Shown piece after piece: positions 26,801 through 35,984 of a DNA stretch of 64,000 bases (the first letter of the stretch is position 1; each line of letters opens with the position of its first letter). The stretch lies in NCBI GenBank assembly GCA_964344175.1, contig CAYFMI010000003.1, forward strand, positions 18,599-82,598, given 5' to 3'. The DNA is from NIOZ-UU35 sp964344175 (GTDB lineage: Bacteria > Chloroflexota > Anaerolineae > Anaerolineales > UBA11858). A model generated the notes under the pieces. That model was given only the letters and a program-made list of their open reading frames with translations. It made no database searches and was not told the origin of the DNA. The position numbers and the translations under genes are program-made.

Positions 26801-29220
26801 AGGTGAAAAAAGCCGACCTGCATTTGAAAATGGACGCGCTAGCAGAAGCCGCACGGTGGGTTTCGCAATGTTTGGAGAAAACTCCCGAAGATCCTCACCT
26901 TAATTTACAGGCGGCAATTATTGCACGAGAACAAGGAAATATCGCTACGGCGTTGACCTGCGCAAAACTGGCCGTGAAGCATTTCAACCCTCGCGCATAC
27001 CTACAACACTACATCGAGGCGGTTATGGTCACCGCTCAGCTAGAAATGAGTTTCCTTCAAAAGGAAAAGGCTTTTGAGATCCTGACCGAAGCTCAAGGCC
27101 AGGCCCTTAATTTAACTGCGATCGAAACCATTCGCGCGTCAACCTATTTTTGCCTGCAAGGCGAATTAGCCCTCGCCGCCGATGAAGAAATCGCGGCGGC
27201 GGAAGCGCTAACTGCAGCAGTTCAACTTACCCCGGAACACCCCCGCACCCTGGCGCTGCAAGCACGCCTGCGCCTGCGGCAGGGCAATGGGCAATTTGCC
27301 GCTCAGACCTTAGAAGAAGCCCTCATCCAATTTGGGTCGCAAGGTGACGCACCGGTTGATATGTGTATCTCCATCGCAGAAGCCGCCATCGAATGCATGG
27401 CCTGGGGGCCAGCCACCTACCTTTTGCAACAAGCGGCAAAAAGCGCCCCCCAGGAAGCGCTCCCGCAGGCAGAGCTGGCGCGCGCCCTGGTGCTGCGGGC
27501 CGAATATCAGCACCTTTGTCGCACGGTCAATATCCAATGGCATGCTTTAGGGGATTCGGCCATTTCGGCGAGTGCGTTCGAAAATTTTGAGCAAGCCATT
27601 CTGCGCGCCACGCGTAACCTGGAAAATTATAAAGAGCAAAACAGCCCCATCCAGCCGCAGGCCTTCCTTTCGCTGTGGCTGGCGCGGGGGCAGGCTATCT
27701 TTCAACCCAGCCGCGAACACGCCCAGGCGCTGCTCGACCTCCCCCCTCGGGCTGAGAATCAATCCGCCTGCCTGGCAGCTCTGCGCCATAGCGGCGAAAC
27801 CAAACTCGCCGCCCGACACGCCTTGAAACTTGCTGCGCAAAAGAACATTTCCCAAAATCCGTTGTTGTGGGCACAGATTGCCCTGGCATTGACGCGTGAA
27901 GACCCTGTTGCCGCATTGGCAGCGGCTCAACGCGCCCTGGATACATCTATCCGCCAAAATATTGGCAGCAACCCAGTTTTCCATGCGCTGCGGGCGACCG
28001 TAGCGCACCGTGTCGAAGATCATCCGGCCCACTTGCAAGCTGTCCAGGCGTTACTGGCTGTTTGGGATAACGAACCCTACTGGCACACGATTGCAGCCGA
28101 TTTGCTCCTCGAACAACAAGAGCAAATCGGGCCGACAGCTATCCAAGAAGCTGTTGCGTATTTAGAACGCGTCATCTTCATGGAGCCGCTCAAATCCCAG
28201 CATCATAAGAAACTCAGTCAGGCATTACTGGCCGCCAACGAGACGCAAGGCGCGGTCGCCGCCTTGCGCAAAGCTGTCCGGCTGGAACCTAATGAACATC
28301 TCACCTGGCTACAACTCGCCCAAGTACACAGACTAACGGGCGAAAATGATCAGGCTGTCGAATGCGCCAAACAAGCAGGCCGGCTGATGCCCGCATCAGC
28401 TGAGCCTTTTGTGGTGTTGGCAGAAGCAGCCCTGGAGAACGGTGAACCCGAGACGGCCAGTCAATACACCGCTAAAGCCCTGAGCAATAATTCCGGACAT
28501 CCAAGAGCGTTGTTGCTGCACGCCGACGCCCTGACCGCCCTGGAGAAACCCACCGAAGCCCTCATTGCCCTGGAAGCCGCAGCTGCACGCATACTCCCTT
28601 CAACACCGCTTCTGCTGAAGATGATTGAACTGCGTCGTCAATTGCACGGGCCAAAGGCCGCCGCCGAAGCGCTCGATCAGCTCAGGACGCAATACCCTGA
28701 AGACGTGCAAATCCAAATCGCGCTGGCTCATGCTCTGGCCGAAAACCATCAGAGCGAACGCGCCATCCAGACCGCTCAAAAAGTCCTCTCACGTGCCGAC
28801 GAAGATCTGTCTGCCGATAACCGCGCCAGGTTATTATTTTTACTGGGACTCTTACTGCGTCGCAGCGGTCAACTCGACCAGGCTGTGCAACATCTCAGCG
28901 AGGCAGTCGACCATACCCCTGAGTGGGTGGAACCCTATATTGAGCTGGGGCGCACCTACTACGAGCGTCGTCAATACGACCTGGCCTTGCAAACCTGCCA
29001 GCAGGCCATCGCCATTGCGCCTGGCGACCCGCGCCCGTACCACTGGGCCGGCACCGCCCTCAAAGACATTAAAGATTTCCGCAACGCCGAGATCATGCTG
29101 CGCACCGCCGCTGGGTTAGCCCCCGACGACATCAGCATCCATCGCAAATTGGGCGCAATTGTTGCCCTGAACCTGGTACACAACCCCAGGAAAAATGTGG
29201 ATGTGCAAACCAACTTGTGA
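23839..29220 (+). CDS. Giant tetratricopeptide-repeat protein (1793 residues)
   Basis: The ATG at 23839 follows GGAGG by 11 bp. After an N-terminal alpha-helical region (1-215) and a short Ser/Pro linker (about 212-235), the rest is a near-continuous array of TPR-like helix pairs to the end, with the 34-residue spacing seen as A-x2-LxxAL/P motifs (for example KAVRLEPNEHLTWLQLAQVHRLTGENDQAVECAKQA). The last 150 residues contain the most canonical TPRs (YIELGRTYYERRQYDLALQTCQQAIAIAPGDP). No signal peptide or catalytic domain is seen, so it is probably a cytoplasmic scaffold or sensor. It starts inside the membrane-protein gene and ends 9 bp before the caspase-fold gene. Confidence 0.85.
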   Translation: MESSSVILELQSFFAEDAWARVIPVLRQNALIWQALQNQEFRVAAKKRLGPAPEGWSPANLALISLKCNLYAEDLRQTPRHLPEEIAARSDEVYQDYLNNNALPNTLPQAGLLALALIKHPADWSTLPQTPNLDAALACLVGLLPTPAEFLARVPAEQVVQSLLANPLEHEKHIEMIAKRLTIAPPDERLSVLNMLRAQRPHFAAQLARQITTASSPSTEKGSPSTRPTPGPRKGVTATLQSPIASLQELLQQADYQDLSDHPESAQAALQSAQKAAQEIHAAIALEMACAEIRAGRPEQALALWEEHNHTPLPDDNATLALVLIEQGFFDQAKSLFFSAAEHTPTAKTLVAEARIAIHEGRLAQAQALGMQALQTAPTFDDSAPAKLLLELELTEEAIELAARDAEDQPNNPQAIQRLAEAYLQACAPEDALPWLQLGTALSPDDKEIRRKLAQTFMLLQRWPQAIQTYEHLIPQGPSGSSDDRRALAEARVHNDDLGGAQQILAALIEADPQDGLALACLGEALERAGAHSEAWLHFEKAIRTSPHDEQPWLAFAAAQQRANNSKGALQTLQTAARALPDSAAIQLALGKQQHRANAPTQALQALRRAAELGQSKTIAAMLRAEIDLTFAQALRRLGHHDEAHEKLAAAHRRSPAHAGITRMYAVALREAGTPERALPVIITALHRHPEDIDLQFEHARVLLASGAPGPQVETVLQYILELNKNHHPAIALLAEVYESDGKTQAALEAYRLALGGPLGEGAHWQCRLSLGLSRTAFKLGQNEIALAALEPIWENNPEDAGISRLLSDIYIANQLATKALQAAQAALQTDLSNPDTVLWFAEQALRLDAPKQALHALEKALRQDAQQPRYHLRYGQILLESGDLTAAQSAFEQLIGIETARPTELIQAADGLLATDDPARAAVCLERAAALAKSSTLEDAADSQAQALHLSILTRLIDTHEKLGAHSVALEIIEEALGLQSDHILLKVKKADLHLKMDALAEAARWVSQCLEKTPEDPHLNLQAAIIAREQGNIATALTCAKLAVKHFNPRAYLQHYIEAVMVTAQLEMSFLQKEKAFEILTEAQGQALNLTAIETIRASTYFCLQGELALAADEEIAAAEALTAAVQLTPEHPRTLALQARLRLRQGNGQFAAQTLEEALIQFGSQGDAPVDMCISIAEAAIECMAWGPATYLLQQAAKSAPQEALPQAELARALVLRAEYQHLCRTVNIQWHALGDSAISASAFENFEQAILRATRNLENYKEQNSPIQPQAFLSLWLARGQAIFQPSREHAQALLDLPPRAENQSACLAALRHSGETKLAARHALKLAAQKNISQNPLLWAQIALALTREDPVAALAAAQRALDTSIRQNIGSNPVFHALRATVAHRVEDHPAHLQAVQALLAVWDNEPYWHTIAADLLLEQQEQIGPTAIQEAVAYLERVIFMEPLKSQHHKKLSQALLAANETQGAVAALRKAVRLEPNEHLTWLQLAQVHRLTGENDQAVECAKQAGRLMPASAEPFVVLAEAALENGEPETASQYTAKALSNNSGHPRALLLHADALTALEKPTEALIALEAAAARILPSTPLLLKMIELRRQLHGPKAAAEALDQLRTQYPEDVQIQIALAHALAENHQSERAIQTAQKVLSRADEDLSADNRARLLFLLGLLLRRSGQLDQAVQHLSEAVDHTPEWVEPYIELGRTYYERRQYDLALQTCQQAIAIAPGDPRPYHWAGTALKDIKDFRNAEIMLRTAAGLAPDDISIHRKLGAIVALNLVHNPRKNVDVQTNL

Positions 29221-29229
29221 GGCCACACT

Positions 29230-32181
29230 ATGAATGCCAATTCTCCTTATGATTTCATCGCCCAAGACAAACCCTGGCCGCGCCCGCAATTACTCGCAAT
29301 TTTGCAGGCTGGTCTGAGTGCCAAGTCCTACCGTTTTGTGCGCCAGACCGCCCTCGCATGGTTGACCTACTACGAACACGATTGCGCGGCGCAACTTCTC
29401 CACGCCCAGGCATTAATTGGGGAGGGACGCGCCGCGCAAGCCTTACCAATTTTGGACAAGATCTGTCTGGCAAATCCCGAATTTTTGGAAGCACAGGAGT
29501 TGCGCGCCCAGACACACAGCAACAGCGGGAGCAAAGGGATTGACGAAGCGCGCGGCTGTTACCTGGCCCTGGGGGGGAGCATTCCGACACGTGAGAAGTT
29601 GGCACATCCCGCCCCGACCTGGGTGCAGCCTCTTAGAGTGGCCCACCATGCCCTGACCAATGGTGACTACCCCGCTGCTGAAGAACACATTACCGAGGCC
29701 CTGGCACACGAGAACATGCCGCCACTCGCCGGAGTGACGCATCTCAAAATTTTGTGGGGGCAGCCCGAGACACCCCGACAAGCCGTGCGCAATCTGGCCG
29801 AACACTATCACCGCCGCTGGCCGGAGTGTATCCCAGTTCAACTGATCTTGGCCGATAGCATGATGGGCGGCGGCAGCGCCGACCAGGCCGTAGCCCTGCT
29901 GCACCGGGCGGCTTCTGGCGACCCCAGCGGACAAGCATCATCCCGGTTGTGGGGAGAGAACAATCCCTACCAAGCCCTTTGGCCGAAACAAATGCAAGCC
30001 CCGCTAGAAATCTCCATCCCGGCGCAAGTCGCTGCTGCGTTAGGGTGGAATCTGCTGCCCGGAGGAGAAATTATTTCCCCTGCTTCTCGACCTCCGTTGA
30101 ACGCGAAGGAGCCAGATCTAACCGCATTGCGCACAAATAAAGCGCCTCGATTGCACTCCGACAATGCCAGTCTTCCGCCCGAAACACGGGTCTTTGTGCA
30201 AAGCGGGACGCATGTGGAGGCACACCCCACCCCCAAACACGAGTGGCAACCCCAAGCAAAATCTGAGGCTCCCGCAATTGCAGTGTCCCCGCACCCGTTC
30301 CATACAAAGGAGACGGAGCCAAGCGCGCTACGTGTAGATGAAGGGCCTCAACTGCGGTCTGATGATACCAATCCTCCGGTCGAAGCGAGGGGGACCTCCA
30401 AAGCCGATCTACGTGTTGAATTAGAGCAGGCCCGCGCCGCTGTGCGGGAAATGCTCTCTGAAGATTCAGATCACAAAGCCCAAGATCCCGAAACTCCCAT
30501 TATCCTAAAAGAGAAGGTAGCCCGCGCCGCCCAGCGTCTCAATTTGGCCGAACTAGCACATGCCGATGGCCGCATGCCGGTATATATCATCATGAGCACA
30601 CGCGCCGGGCTGAGGCGCAAATTTGGGCCGGAGACCACCCAGATGCTCGATGCTGCGATGAGTGAACTGGTCTTGACCTTGAGAGAACGCAAGGGGTGGG
30701 GGTCACTATTAATCTACCCCGATGACCCGGCGGCGATGGCCGGGCTGGGATTAAAACCTACCCCAACTGATGATGCGTGGGCGCTGAAGCTGGCCTTACG
30801 CGATTTGGACACTGCGCTGCGGGAAAAGAACGCCATGATTGGCACGCTATTGATCGTCGGCGGGCCAGAGGTCGTCCCCTTTCATCATCTACCCAACCCC
30901 ACCGATGACGCCGATGTGGATGTGCCCTCTGACAACCCCTACGCGACCCGCGATGAGAACTACTTCATCCCAGAGTGGCCGGTTGGACGGCTGCCCGGCG
31001 GACATGGCCGTGACCCAGATTTATTGCTAAGCAGCCTGCGGGCAATGAACGCTGCCCACCGCGCTGAAAACGAACAAAGTGATGGCTGGTTCGGTTGGTT
31101 GTTGACAATTCTGCGGCGGCTGCTGCCGCGCCGTAAAGGGAGTAGCAGTTTTGGCTACTCCGCCGAAATTTGGCAGCGGGCGGCGCATTCGGTTTTCCGT
31201 GCCATTGGTGAGCCGCGCGCCATGTTGACCTCGCCGCCATTGGGTAACTCCCAACCGACGCCCAAACCCAGCGCCCAGCTGGGATACTTTAACCTGCACG
31301 GGCTGATCGATGCCCCGGATTGGTATGGTCAGCGCGACCCGGCCCCGAACGCCGTGGGTGAACATCTCTATGCCGACTATCCTATCGCCCTGCGCCCTAA
31401 AGATGTTGTCAATGGTGGGCGTGCTCCACAAGTGGTCTTTAGCGAAGCCTGCTATGGGGCGCACGTCTTTAATCGCCGCGTGGAGGGTTCACTGGCGCTT
31501 AAATTTCTGCTCTCCGGCAGCCGGGCGGTCATCGGTTCGACAGCCATCGCCTATGGCTCGATCACCCCCCCACTGAACGCCGCCGACTTGTTGGGCAAAT
31601 CTTTCTGGGGCTATTTACAAGAGGGTTATCCAGCCGGAGAAGCCTTGCGGCGGGCCAAAATCCAACTGGCGCGCCAGATGCACAAACGCCAGGGCTACCT
31701 GGATGGCGAAGACCAAAAAACATTGATTTCATTTGTGTTGTACGGCGACCCCCTGGCCGTTGTGCAGTACCCGAAAGGTGCTAGGGACCTTTCAAGTCTC
31801 ACAACCCCTAAAGATGTGCTGCGCTTTGCCGAAGCCCCCCCGCAAGTAAAAACGATCTGCGACCGTAGCGCCACGCCCGGTGCATCTGAACCGATCCCAA
31901 AAGAAGTCATGATCCATATTAAACAGGTCGTTGAGCAGTACCTCCCCGGTATGGAAGGCGCCCAATTGGCCTTGAGCCACGAGCAAGCCGAATGCTGCTG
32001 CGAAGGGCATACCTGCCCCACCGGTCAACTGAGGGCCAAGAGTCACCCGGCGGTGAACCCCCGCCGCAGTGTGGTAACCATGAGCAAAGAACTGCGCGAC
32101 GCTCAACATATCCATCCCAGCTACGCCCGCCTGACCTTCGACGCGGAGGGGAAGATTGTCAAATTGGCGGTCTCGCGATAA
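29230..32181 (+). CDS. TPR-linked caspase-fold putative peptidase (C25/CHAT-like)
   Basis: The 983-residue product has helical repeats at the N-terminus (about 15-250) and a low-complexity linker with an internal duplication (293-320 and 360-387). It ends in a caspase-hemoglobinase-like domain. Candidate catalytic residues are His690 in YFNLHGLID and Cys741 in VVFSEACYGA, with a 51-residue spacing usual for clan CD. Downstream are SGSRAVIGSTAIAYGS and SFVLYGDPLAVV, a YGDP-type ending typical of gingipain-like C25 peptidases. The C-terminal tail has a Cys cluster (ECCCEGHTC). Substrate is unknown. It is probably activated through the partner TPR protein, which is inference. Confidence 0.72.
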   Translation: MNANSPYDFIAQDKPWPRPQLLAILQAGLSAKSYRFVRQTALAWLTYYEHDCAAQLLHAQALIGEGRAAQALPILDKICLANPEFLEAQELRAQTHSNSGSKGIDEARGCYLALGGSIPTREKLAHPAPTWVQPLRVAHHALTNGDYPAAEEHITEALAHENMPPLAGVTHLKILWGQPETPRQAVRNLAEHYHRRWPECIPVQLILADSMMGGGSADQAVALLHRAASGDPSGQASSRLWGENNPYQALWPKQMQAPLEISIPAQVAAALGWNLLPGGEIISPASRPPLNAKEPDLTALRTNKAPRLHSDNASLPPETRVFVQSGTHVEAHPTPKHEWQPQAKSEAPAIAVSPHPFHTKETEPSALRVDEGPQLRSDDTNPPVEARGTSKADLRVELEQARAAVREMLSEDSDHKAQDPETPIILKEKVARAAQRLNLAELAHADGRMPVYIIMSTRAGLRRKFGPETTQMLDAAMSELVLTLRERKGWGSLLIYPDDPAAMAGLGLKPTPTDDAWALKLALRDLDTALREKNAMIGTLLIVGGPEVVPFHHLPNPTDDADVDVPSDNPYATRDENYFIPEWPVGRLPGGHGRDPDLLLSSLRAMNAAHRAENEQSDGWFGWLLTILRRLLPRRKGSSSFGYSAEIWQRAAHSVFRAIGEPRAMLTSPPLGNSQPTPKPSAQLGYFNLHGLIDAPDWYGQRDPAPNAVGEHLYADYPIALRPKDVVNGGRAPQVVFSEACYGAHVFNRRVEGSLALKFLLSGSRAVIGSTAIAYGSITPPLNAADLLGKSFWGYLQEGYPAGEALRRAKIQLARQMHKRQGYLDGEDQKTLISFVLYGDPLAVVQYPKGARDLSSLTTPKDVLRFAEAPPQVKTICDRSATPGASEPIPKEVMIHIKQVVEQYLPGMEGAQLALSHEQAECCCEGHTCPTGQLRAKSHPAVNPRRSVVTMSKELRDAQHIHPSYARLTFDAEGKIVKLAVSR

Positions 32182-32260
32182 CCGATGGTTAGTTCGTTTG
32201 TCGGTCGGTTGAGCAATTAAATTTTAATAGCCCGGGCGGACAACCGTCAGACGTAAACAT

Positions 32261-33034
32261 TCAACGTTCAACTGCTGACGATCTCCGATCTTCTTCGATC
32301 AAAATCTTAATTGCCTCGATCCCGGTGCGGATGGCGCGGTCGCCATGAAAGAGTTTTTTACCTTCTTCGTCTTTGGGCAGGCCCTCGTCTTTGGCAACCA
32401 TCATCATTACACCCCCGGCGCGCACCCGGTGGATGCCCGCCAGGATGAAGATCGCCGCCGCTTCCATCTCTGAGCAAATTGCCCCACCAGCTACCCAGGC
32501 CCGCCAACGCGCCGCGAGATATTCGGCCCTCGGCATGCGCTCGTGTTCAGTCTCGCCGTAGAACGAATCTTTTGAGTGCGAAACCCCCACCCGGTAGGGT
32601 AAATTTAGCTTTTGGGCAGCTTGCCGCAGAGCCAGCACGATATCGGGGTCGGCAACGGCGGGGTATTCAATGGGCAGGTAATGGCTGGATGTGCCCTCAT
32701 CACGAATGGCTGCCGAGACAATGGCAATGTCGCCCGTTTTAGTGCCAGGCTGCATCCCCCCGGAGGTACCCACCCGAATGAAGGTGTCGGCGCCCACTTT
32801 GATCAACTCTTCAACAGCAATTGCGGTAGAGGGACAGCCGATGCCCGTGGAAGTCACCGAAACCTTCTCCCCGAGAAGGTTTCCGGTATAGGTAGTGTAT
32901 TCGCGGTTTTGGGCAATGCGTTTTGGGTTATCGAAAAAAGCGGCGATCTTCTCGCAACGCCCCGGATCACCAGGAAGGAGTACATAACGCCCGACATCAC
33001 CGGGTTCGAGTTGAATATGGTATTGTTTGCTCAT
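32261..33034 (-). CDS. udp: Uridine phosphorylase (nucleoside phosphorylase family)
   Basis: The 257-residue product matches the NP-I family: LLPGDPGR near residue 20, the phosphate-binding GTSGGMQPGTKTGDIAIVSAAIRDEGTS, and the substrate loop ICSEMEAAAIFILAGIH. The SEMEAAA segment fits uridine or purine phosphorylases that split nucleosides with phosphate. The opening MSKQYHIQLEPGDVGRYVLLPGDPGR is like uridine phosphorylases. GGAGA precedes the ATG. Confidence 0.85.
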   Translation of the reverse strand: MSKQYHIQLEPGDVGRYVLLPGDPGRCEKIAAFFDNPKRIAQNREYTTYTGNLLGEKVSVTSTGIGCPSTAIAVEELIKVGADTFIRVGTSGGMQPGTKTGDIAIVSAAIRDEGTSSHYLPIEYPAVADPDIVLALRQAAQKLNLPYRVGVSHSKDSFYGETEHERMPRAEYLAARWRAWVAGGAICSEMEAAAIFILAGIHRVRAGGVMMMVAKDEGLPKDEEGKKLFHGDRAIRTGIEAIKILIEEDRRSSAVER

Positions 33035-33132
33035 AGAGTCTCCAGTTTTTAGATAATCTTTGGTTAACTATTCAGCCTCAAACCGGAAGAGGCCGAAAAA
33101 AGGGGATGGAGATTCGGCCTGAGTAGCTACGA

Positions 33133-33624
33133 TTACTCGATATCAACCCAGGTCACAGCGCGAGTGTCAGTTTCAAGGATTGCCAGGGTGCTGCGGCCTT
33201 TCATCCCCATAAGTTCACCAGGGTTGAGCAGCAAGGTATGCCCCACCATCTCTTCGTGCGCGGTGTGGTCGTGCCCGTAGCACACCAGATCGTAGCGGCC
33301 TGAATATGCCAGTGACCGAGCAATTTTGGGGTAATGGTTCATAGCAATCTTCAAACCGTCAATCTCTAACTCGGCAAATTCGCCATGCAGGTGGATATTC
33401 TCGGCAGAAGCAGCCACTTCGCCGAGCAGCACTTTATCGCCATCGTTATTGCCCCAGACAACATGCACGGGCTTCCCGCCGGAGCCTTTGATCAGACGAA
33501 TCAGCATAAAGGGCGCGATCAAATCACCACAATGCAGCACCACCTCGGCCCCCAAAAGATGCGGCAAGGCCTTCTCTAGCTTCCAAATATTGTCATGACT
33601 ATCACTCATAATGGCTATGCGCAT
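33133..33624 (-). CDS. YfcE/MJ0936-like metallophosphoesterase
   Basis: The 163-residue product has the calcineurin-like motifs MSDSHDN (Asp and His), LHCGDLI, VWGNNDGD, MNHYPKI (the usual second-site His) and YGHDHTAHEEM. It probably hydrolyses phosphodiesters. The ATG at 33624 is preferred over the adjacent TTG because AAGGAGA lies about 7 bp upstream. It is followed, 98 bp away, by the uridine phosphorylase gene on the same strand. Confidence 0.88.
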   Translation of the reverse strand: MRIAIMSDSHDNIWKLEKALPHLLGAEVVLHCGDLIAPFMLIRLIKGSGGKPVHVVWGNNDGDKVLLGEVAASAENIHLHGEFAELEIDGLKIAMNHYPKIARSLAYSGRYDLVCYGHDHTAHEEMVGHTLLLNPGELMGMKGRSTLAILETDTRAVTWVDIE

Positions 33625-33797
33625 CAAAACTCTCCTTGTATTTCGCTTGCGCTACTGATACACTTGCGGGGCTTCCAACTATATCATAAATCTTCCCCCA
33701 GAAAAAAAAATTATCCTGAGATACATGGGTGAACAACCGCTTTTTCATGATCCCGTATGTACTCAGTTGCAGTTGACGAGAATCAGATAGAAAACGT

Positions 33798-34967
33798 ATG
33801 AATTGGAAACGCACACTCATTGCCTGCCTGCTGGCCTTATTCGGCTTTACCCTGGCGTTTGGAACCGGCTATTTCACCCATGCCGCCCTGCACCCTGCCG
33901 GGACACAGTTCGGGGTCTTCAACGAAGCCCTGCGGCTTTTCGAGCAGAATGCCATCGACAATCTTCCCGAATCACCGATACTCGAATACGGCATGATCCA
34001 CGGCCTGTTACAAGCCTACGGCGATCCCTACACGCGCTTTTTCGAACCGGTGCAAAGCGAACTGAGTAACGACAACCTTGCCGGAAGCTATGGCGGCATT
34101 GGGGCAACCCTGGAACGCGACACCATTGGCTTTGCCCTGCTGTACCCCTTCCCCGATGGCCCGGCTGCGCAAGCAGGAGTTCGAGACGGCGACCGATTGA
34201 TGGCAATAGATGAATTGGATATCCTCCCCGAGATGACCACCGACGAAATTGTGGCTGTCTTACGCGGCCCGGAGGGCGCCGCCGTGCGCCTGGAGATCGC
34301 CCGCCCCCCGACATGGGAGAAACATGCTTTTGAAATCGAGCGCGCTTCCATTCCCCTGCCCTCCGTCACCTGGCGGCTCGATGCTGACGAAACGCGCCTG
34401 GGGATCATCAAGGTTAATCTTATCGCTGCCAGCACACCTGCAGAAATTGAAAAAGCAGCCCAAGATCTGATGACGCAGGGCGCGCAATTTTTCGCCCTCG
34501 ATCTGCGCGGCAACGGCGGCGGGCTGGTGGACGCCGGTGTGAATATCGCGGCGCTCTTTTTGGAACAAGGCGACATTTTGCAAGAGCAATACCGCGATAA
34601 ACCTGTTGAAACTTATTCGGTCACCCAAGTTGGCCCTTATATTAATCTCCCCCTCGTGGTATTGGTGGACAACAACACCGCCAGCGCTGCCGAAATTATC
34701 GCCGGAGCGCTGCAAGTTCATCAACGCGCTGTACTCATCGGTACGCCCACACACGGGAAAGACTCCATCCAATTGGCCTTCGACCTGCAAGATGGCTCCA
34801 GCCTGCATGTTACCGCCGCCAAATGGTGGATCCCCGGCCTAGACACGATCATCGGCGAAAATGGATTGCAGCCAAACCTGTTCGTCGAGCCAAACGAAAA
34901 CCTTACCGACGCTGCGTTGACTGCGGCGATTGACTATTTCACCCAAAATGAGTCACTTACCCCCTGA
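33798..34967 (+). CDS. S41-family C-terminal processing peptidase
   Basis: The 389-residue product has an N-terminal signal anchor (residues 5-25), a PDZ domain (about 95-175; GSYGGIGATLERDTIGF ... GPAAQAGVRDGDRLMAID) and the S41 catalytic domain. The candidate nucleophile is Ser296 in NTASAAEIIAGAL and the general base Lys321 in PTHGKDSIQ, preceded by DLRGNGGG. Such tail-specific proteases trim envelope proteins outside the membrane. The next gene (LCP family) overlaps by 20 bp, so they are probably an operon. No Shine-Dalgarno is seen. Confidence 0.9.
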   Translation: MNWKRTLIACLLALFGFTLAFGTGYFTHAALHPAGTQFGVFNEALRLFEQNAIDNLPESPILEYGMIHGLLQAYGDPYTRFFEPVQSELSNDNLAGSYGGIGATLERDTIGFALLYPFPDGPAAQAGVRDGDRLMAIDELDILPEMTTDEIVAVLRGPEGAAVRLEIARPPTWEKHAFEIERASIPLPSVTWRLDADETRLGIIKVNLIAASTPAEIEKAAQDLMTQGAQFFALDLRGNGGGLVDAGVNIAALFLEQGDILQEQYRDKPVETYSVTQVGPYINLPLVVLVDNNTASAAEIIAGALQVHQRAVLIGTPTHGKDSIQLAFDLQDGSSLHVTAAKWWIPGLDTIIGENGLQPNLFVEPNENLTDAALTAAIDYFTQNESLTP

Positions 34968-35961
34968 CAATTCCTGGGACAAAACTCGCCCCACCCCGGT
35001 CGACCAAGATACGCCCGATCCATGGAGCGAGACCCGCCCAAATACCATCAACGAAGATCCCCATTCCTGGGGCGCGACGAGCCCTACACCGATTGCGCCT
35101 GCCTCCGAGAAAAACGCTGCCTGGGGGGAGCCACTCCGCAAACGCCGCCGCGGTTGTGGCTGTGCGCTGGCGCTGATCTTGCCGGTGGCGGCCCTCGTCC
35201 TGATCTATTTCCTCTTCCCCAGTCGCAACAATATCTTGATATTGGGAACCGATTCACGCGACCCAGGCTCGTATCTCGGACGCACCGATACCCTGATTCT
35301 GACTACGGTTCAGCCGCTTCAGGGGTATACGGGCATGCTCTCGATCCCCCGCGACCTTTGGGTAACCATCCCTGGCTATGGCGAGAACCGCGTCAACGCG
35401 GCCCACTTTTTCGCCGAGGCCGAACAGCCCGGCAGCGGCCCAGCCTTAGCGATGCAGACCATTCGCGCCAACTTCGGGGTGGATGTACATTATTACGTCC
35501 GCCTGCGCTTCATCGGCTTCCTTGAAGTGGTAGATGCCCTGGGCGGCGTGGACATTGTGCTGGACTCGGCTATGTCGGGTTACACTGCCGGAGAGCATCA
35601 TCTCAGCGGTGAGCAGGCCCTGGCGCTGGTGCGCGACCGCGCCGGGAGTGACGATTTCTTTCGCATGCGGCGCGGCCAGATTTTCCTTCAAGCCTTGATA
35701 AAACGCCTGCTGACTCCTTCGGTGTGGCCGCGCTTGCCCCAAGTTTTTGCCAACCTTTCAGCCGTCGTCGATACCGACATCCCCCGCTGGCTATGGCCGC
35801 GCCTGACCCTGGCCCTTTTACGCGGCAGCGCCAACGGAATCGATGCGCGCGTCATCACCCGCGAAATGACCTTTCCCTTCACCACCAGCGGCGGCGCGCA
35901 GGTGCTGGCTCCCAACTGGGAGAGAATCAACCCAGTGTTATTAGAAATCTTCGGACAGTAG
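34948..35961 (+). CDS. LytR-CpsA-Psr (LCP) family phosphotransferase
   Basis: The 337-residue product has a Pro/Thr-rich cytoplasmic tail with repeated PWSETRPN and SWGATSPTPI-like units, a single membrane segment (about 73-90; GCGCALALILPVAALVLIYFLF) and the LCP domain. Family motifs are NILILGTDSRD, GRTDTLILTTV, MLSIPRDLWV and ALGGVDIVLD, with the arginine-rich ALVRDRAGSDDFFRMRRGQ. LCP enzymes attach glycopolymers to the cell wall from lipid-linked precursors. The ATG at 34948 lies inside the S41 gene. It may act on glycans made by the cluster at 2858-5965 (inference). Confidence 0.9.
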   Translation: MSHLPPDNSWDKTRPTPVDQDTPDPWSETRPNTINEDPHSWGATSPTPIAPASEKNAAWGEPLRKRRRGCGCALALILPVAALVLIYFLFPSRNNILILGTDSRDPGSYLGRTDTLILTTVQPLQGYTGMLSIPRDLWVTIPGYGENRVNAAHFFAEAEQPGSGPALAMQTIRANFGVDVHYYVRLRFIGFLEVVDALGGVDIVLDSAMSGYTAGEHHLSGEQALALVRDRAGSDDFFRMRRGQIFLQALIKRLLTPSVWPRLPQVFANLSAVVDTDIPRWLWPRLTLALLRGSANGIDARVITREMTFPFTTSGGAQVLAPNWERINPVLLEIFGQ

Positions 35962-35965
35962 TTTG

Positions 35966-35974
35966 TGCTACAAT
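35966..35974 (+). promoter_or_regulatory. Extended -10 promoter for smpB
   Basis: TGCTACAAT (TG, one base, TACAAT at 35969-35974) lies 10 nt upstream of the smpB ATG. It would give a leader of only a few bases, without a Shine-Dalgarno sequence. Confidence 0.5.
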
Positions 35975-35984
35975 CAACAACATC

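Noticed and set aside
23839..32181. Type III-E CRISPR TPR-CHAT (Craspase) system
   Set aside because: There is no Cas7-11-like protein, repeat array or other Cas gene in the window, and the YGDP-type ending is more like C25 peptidases.
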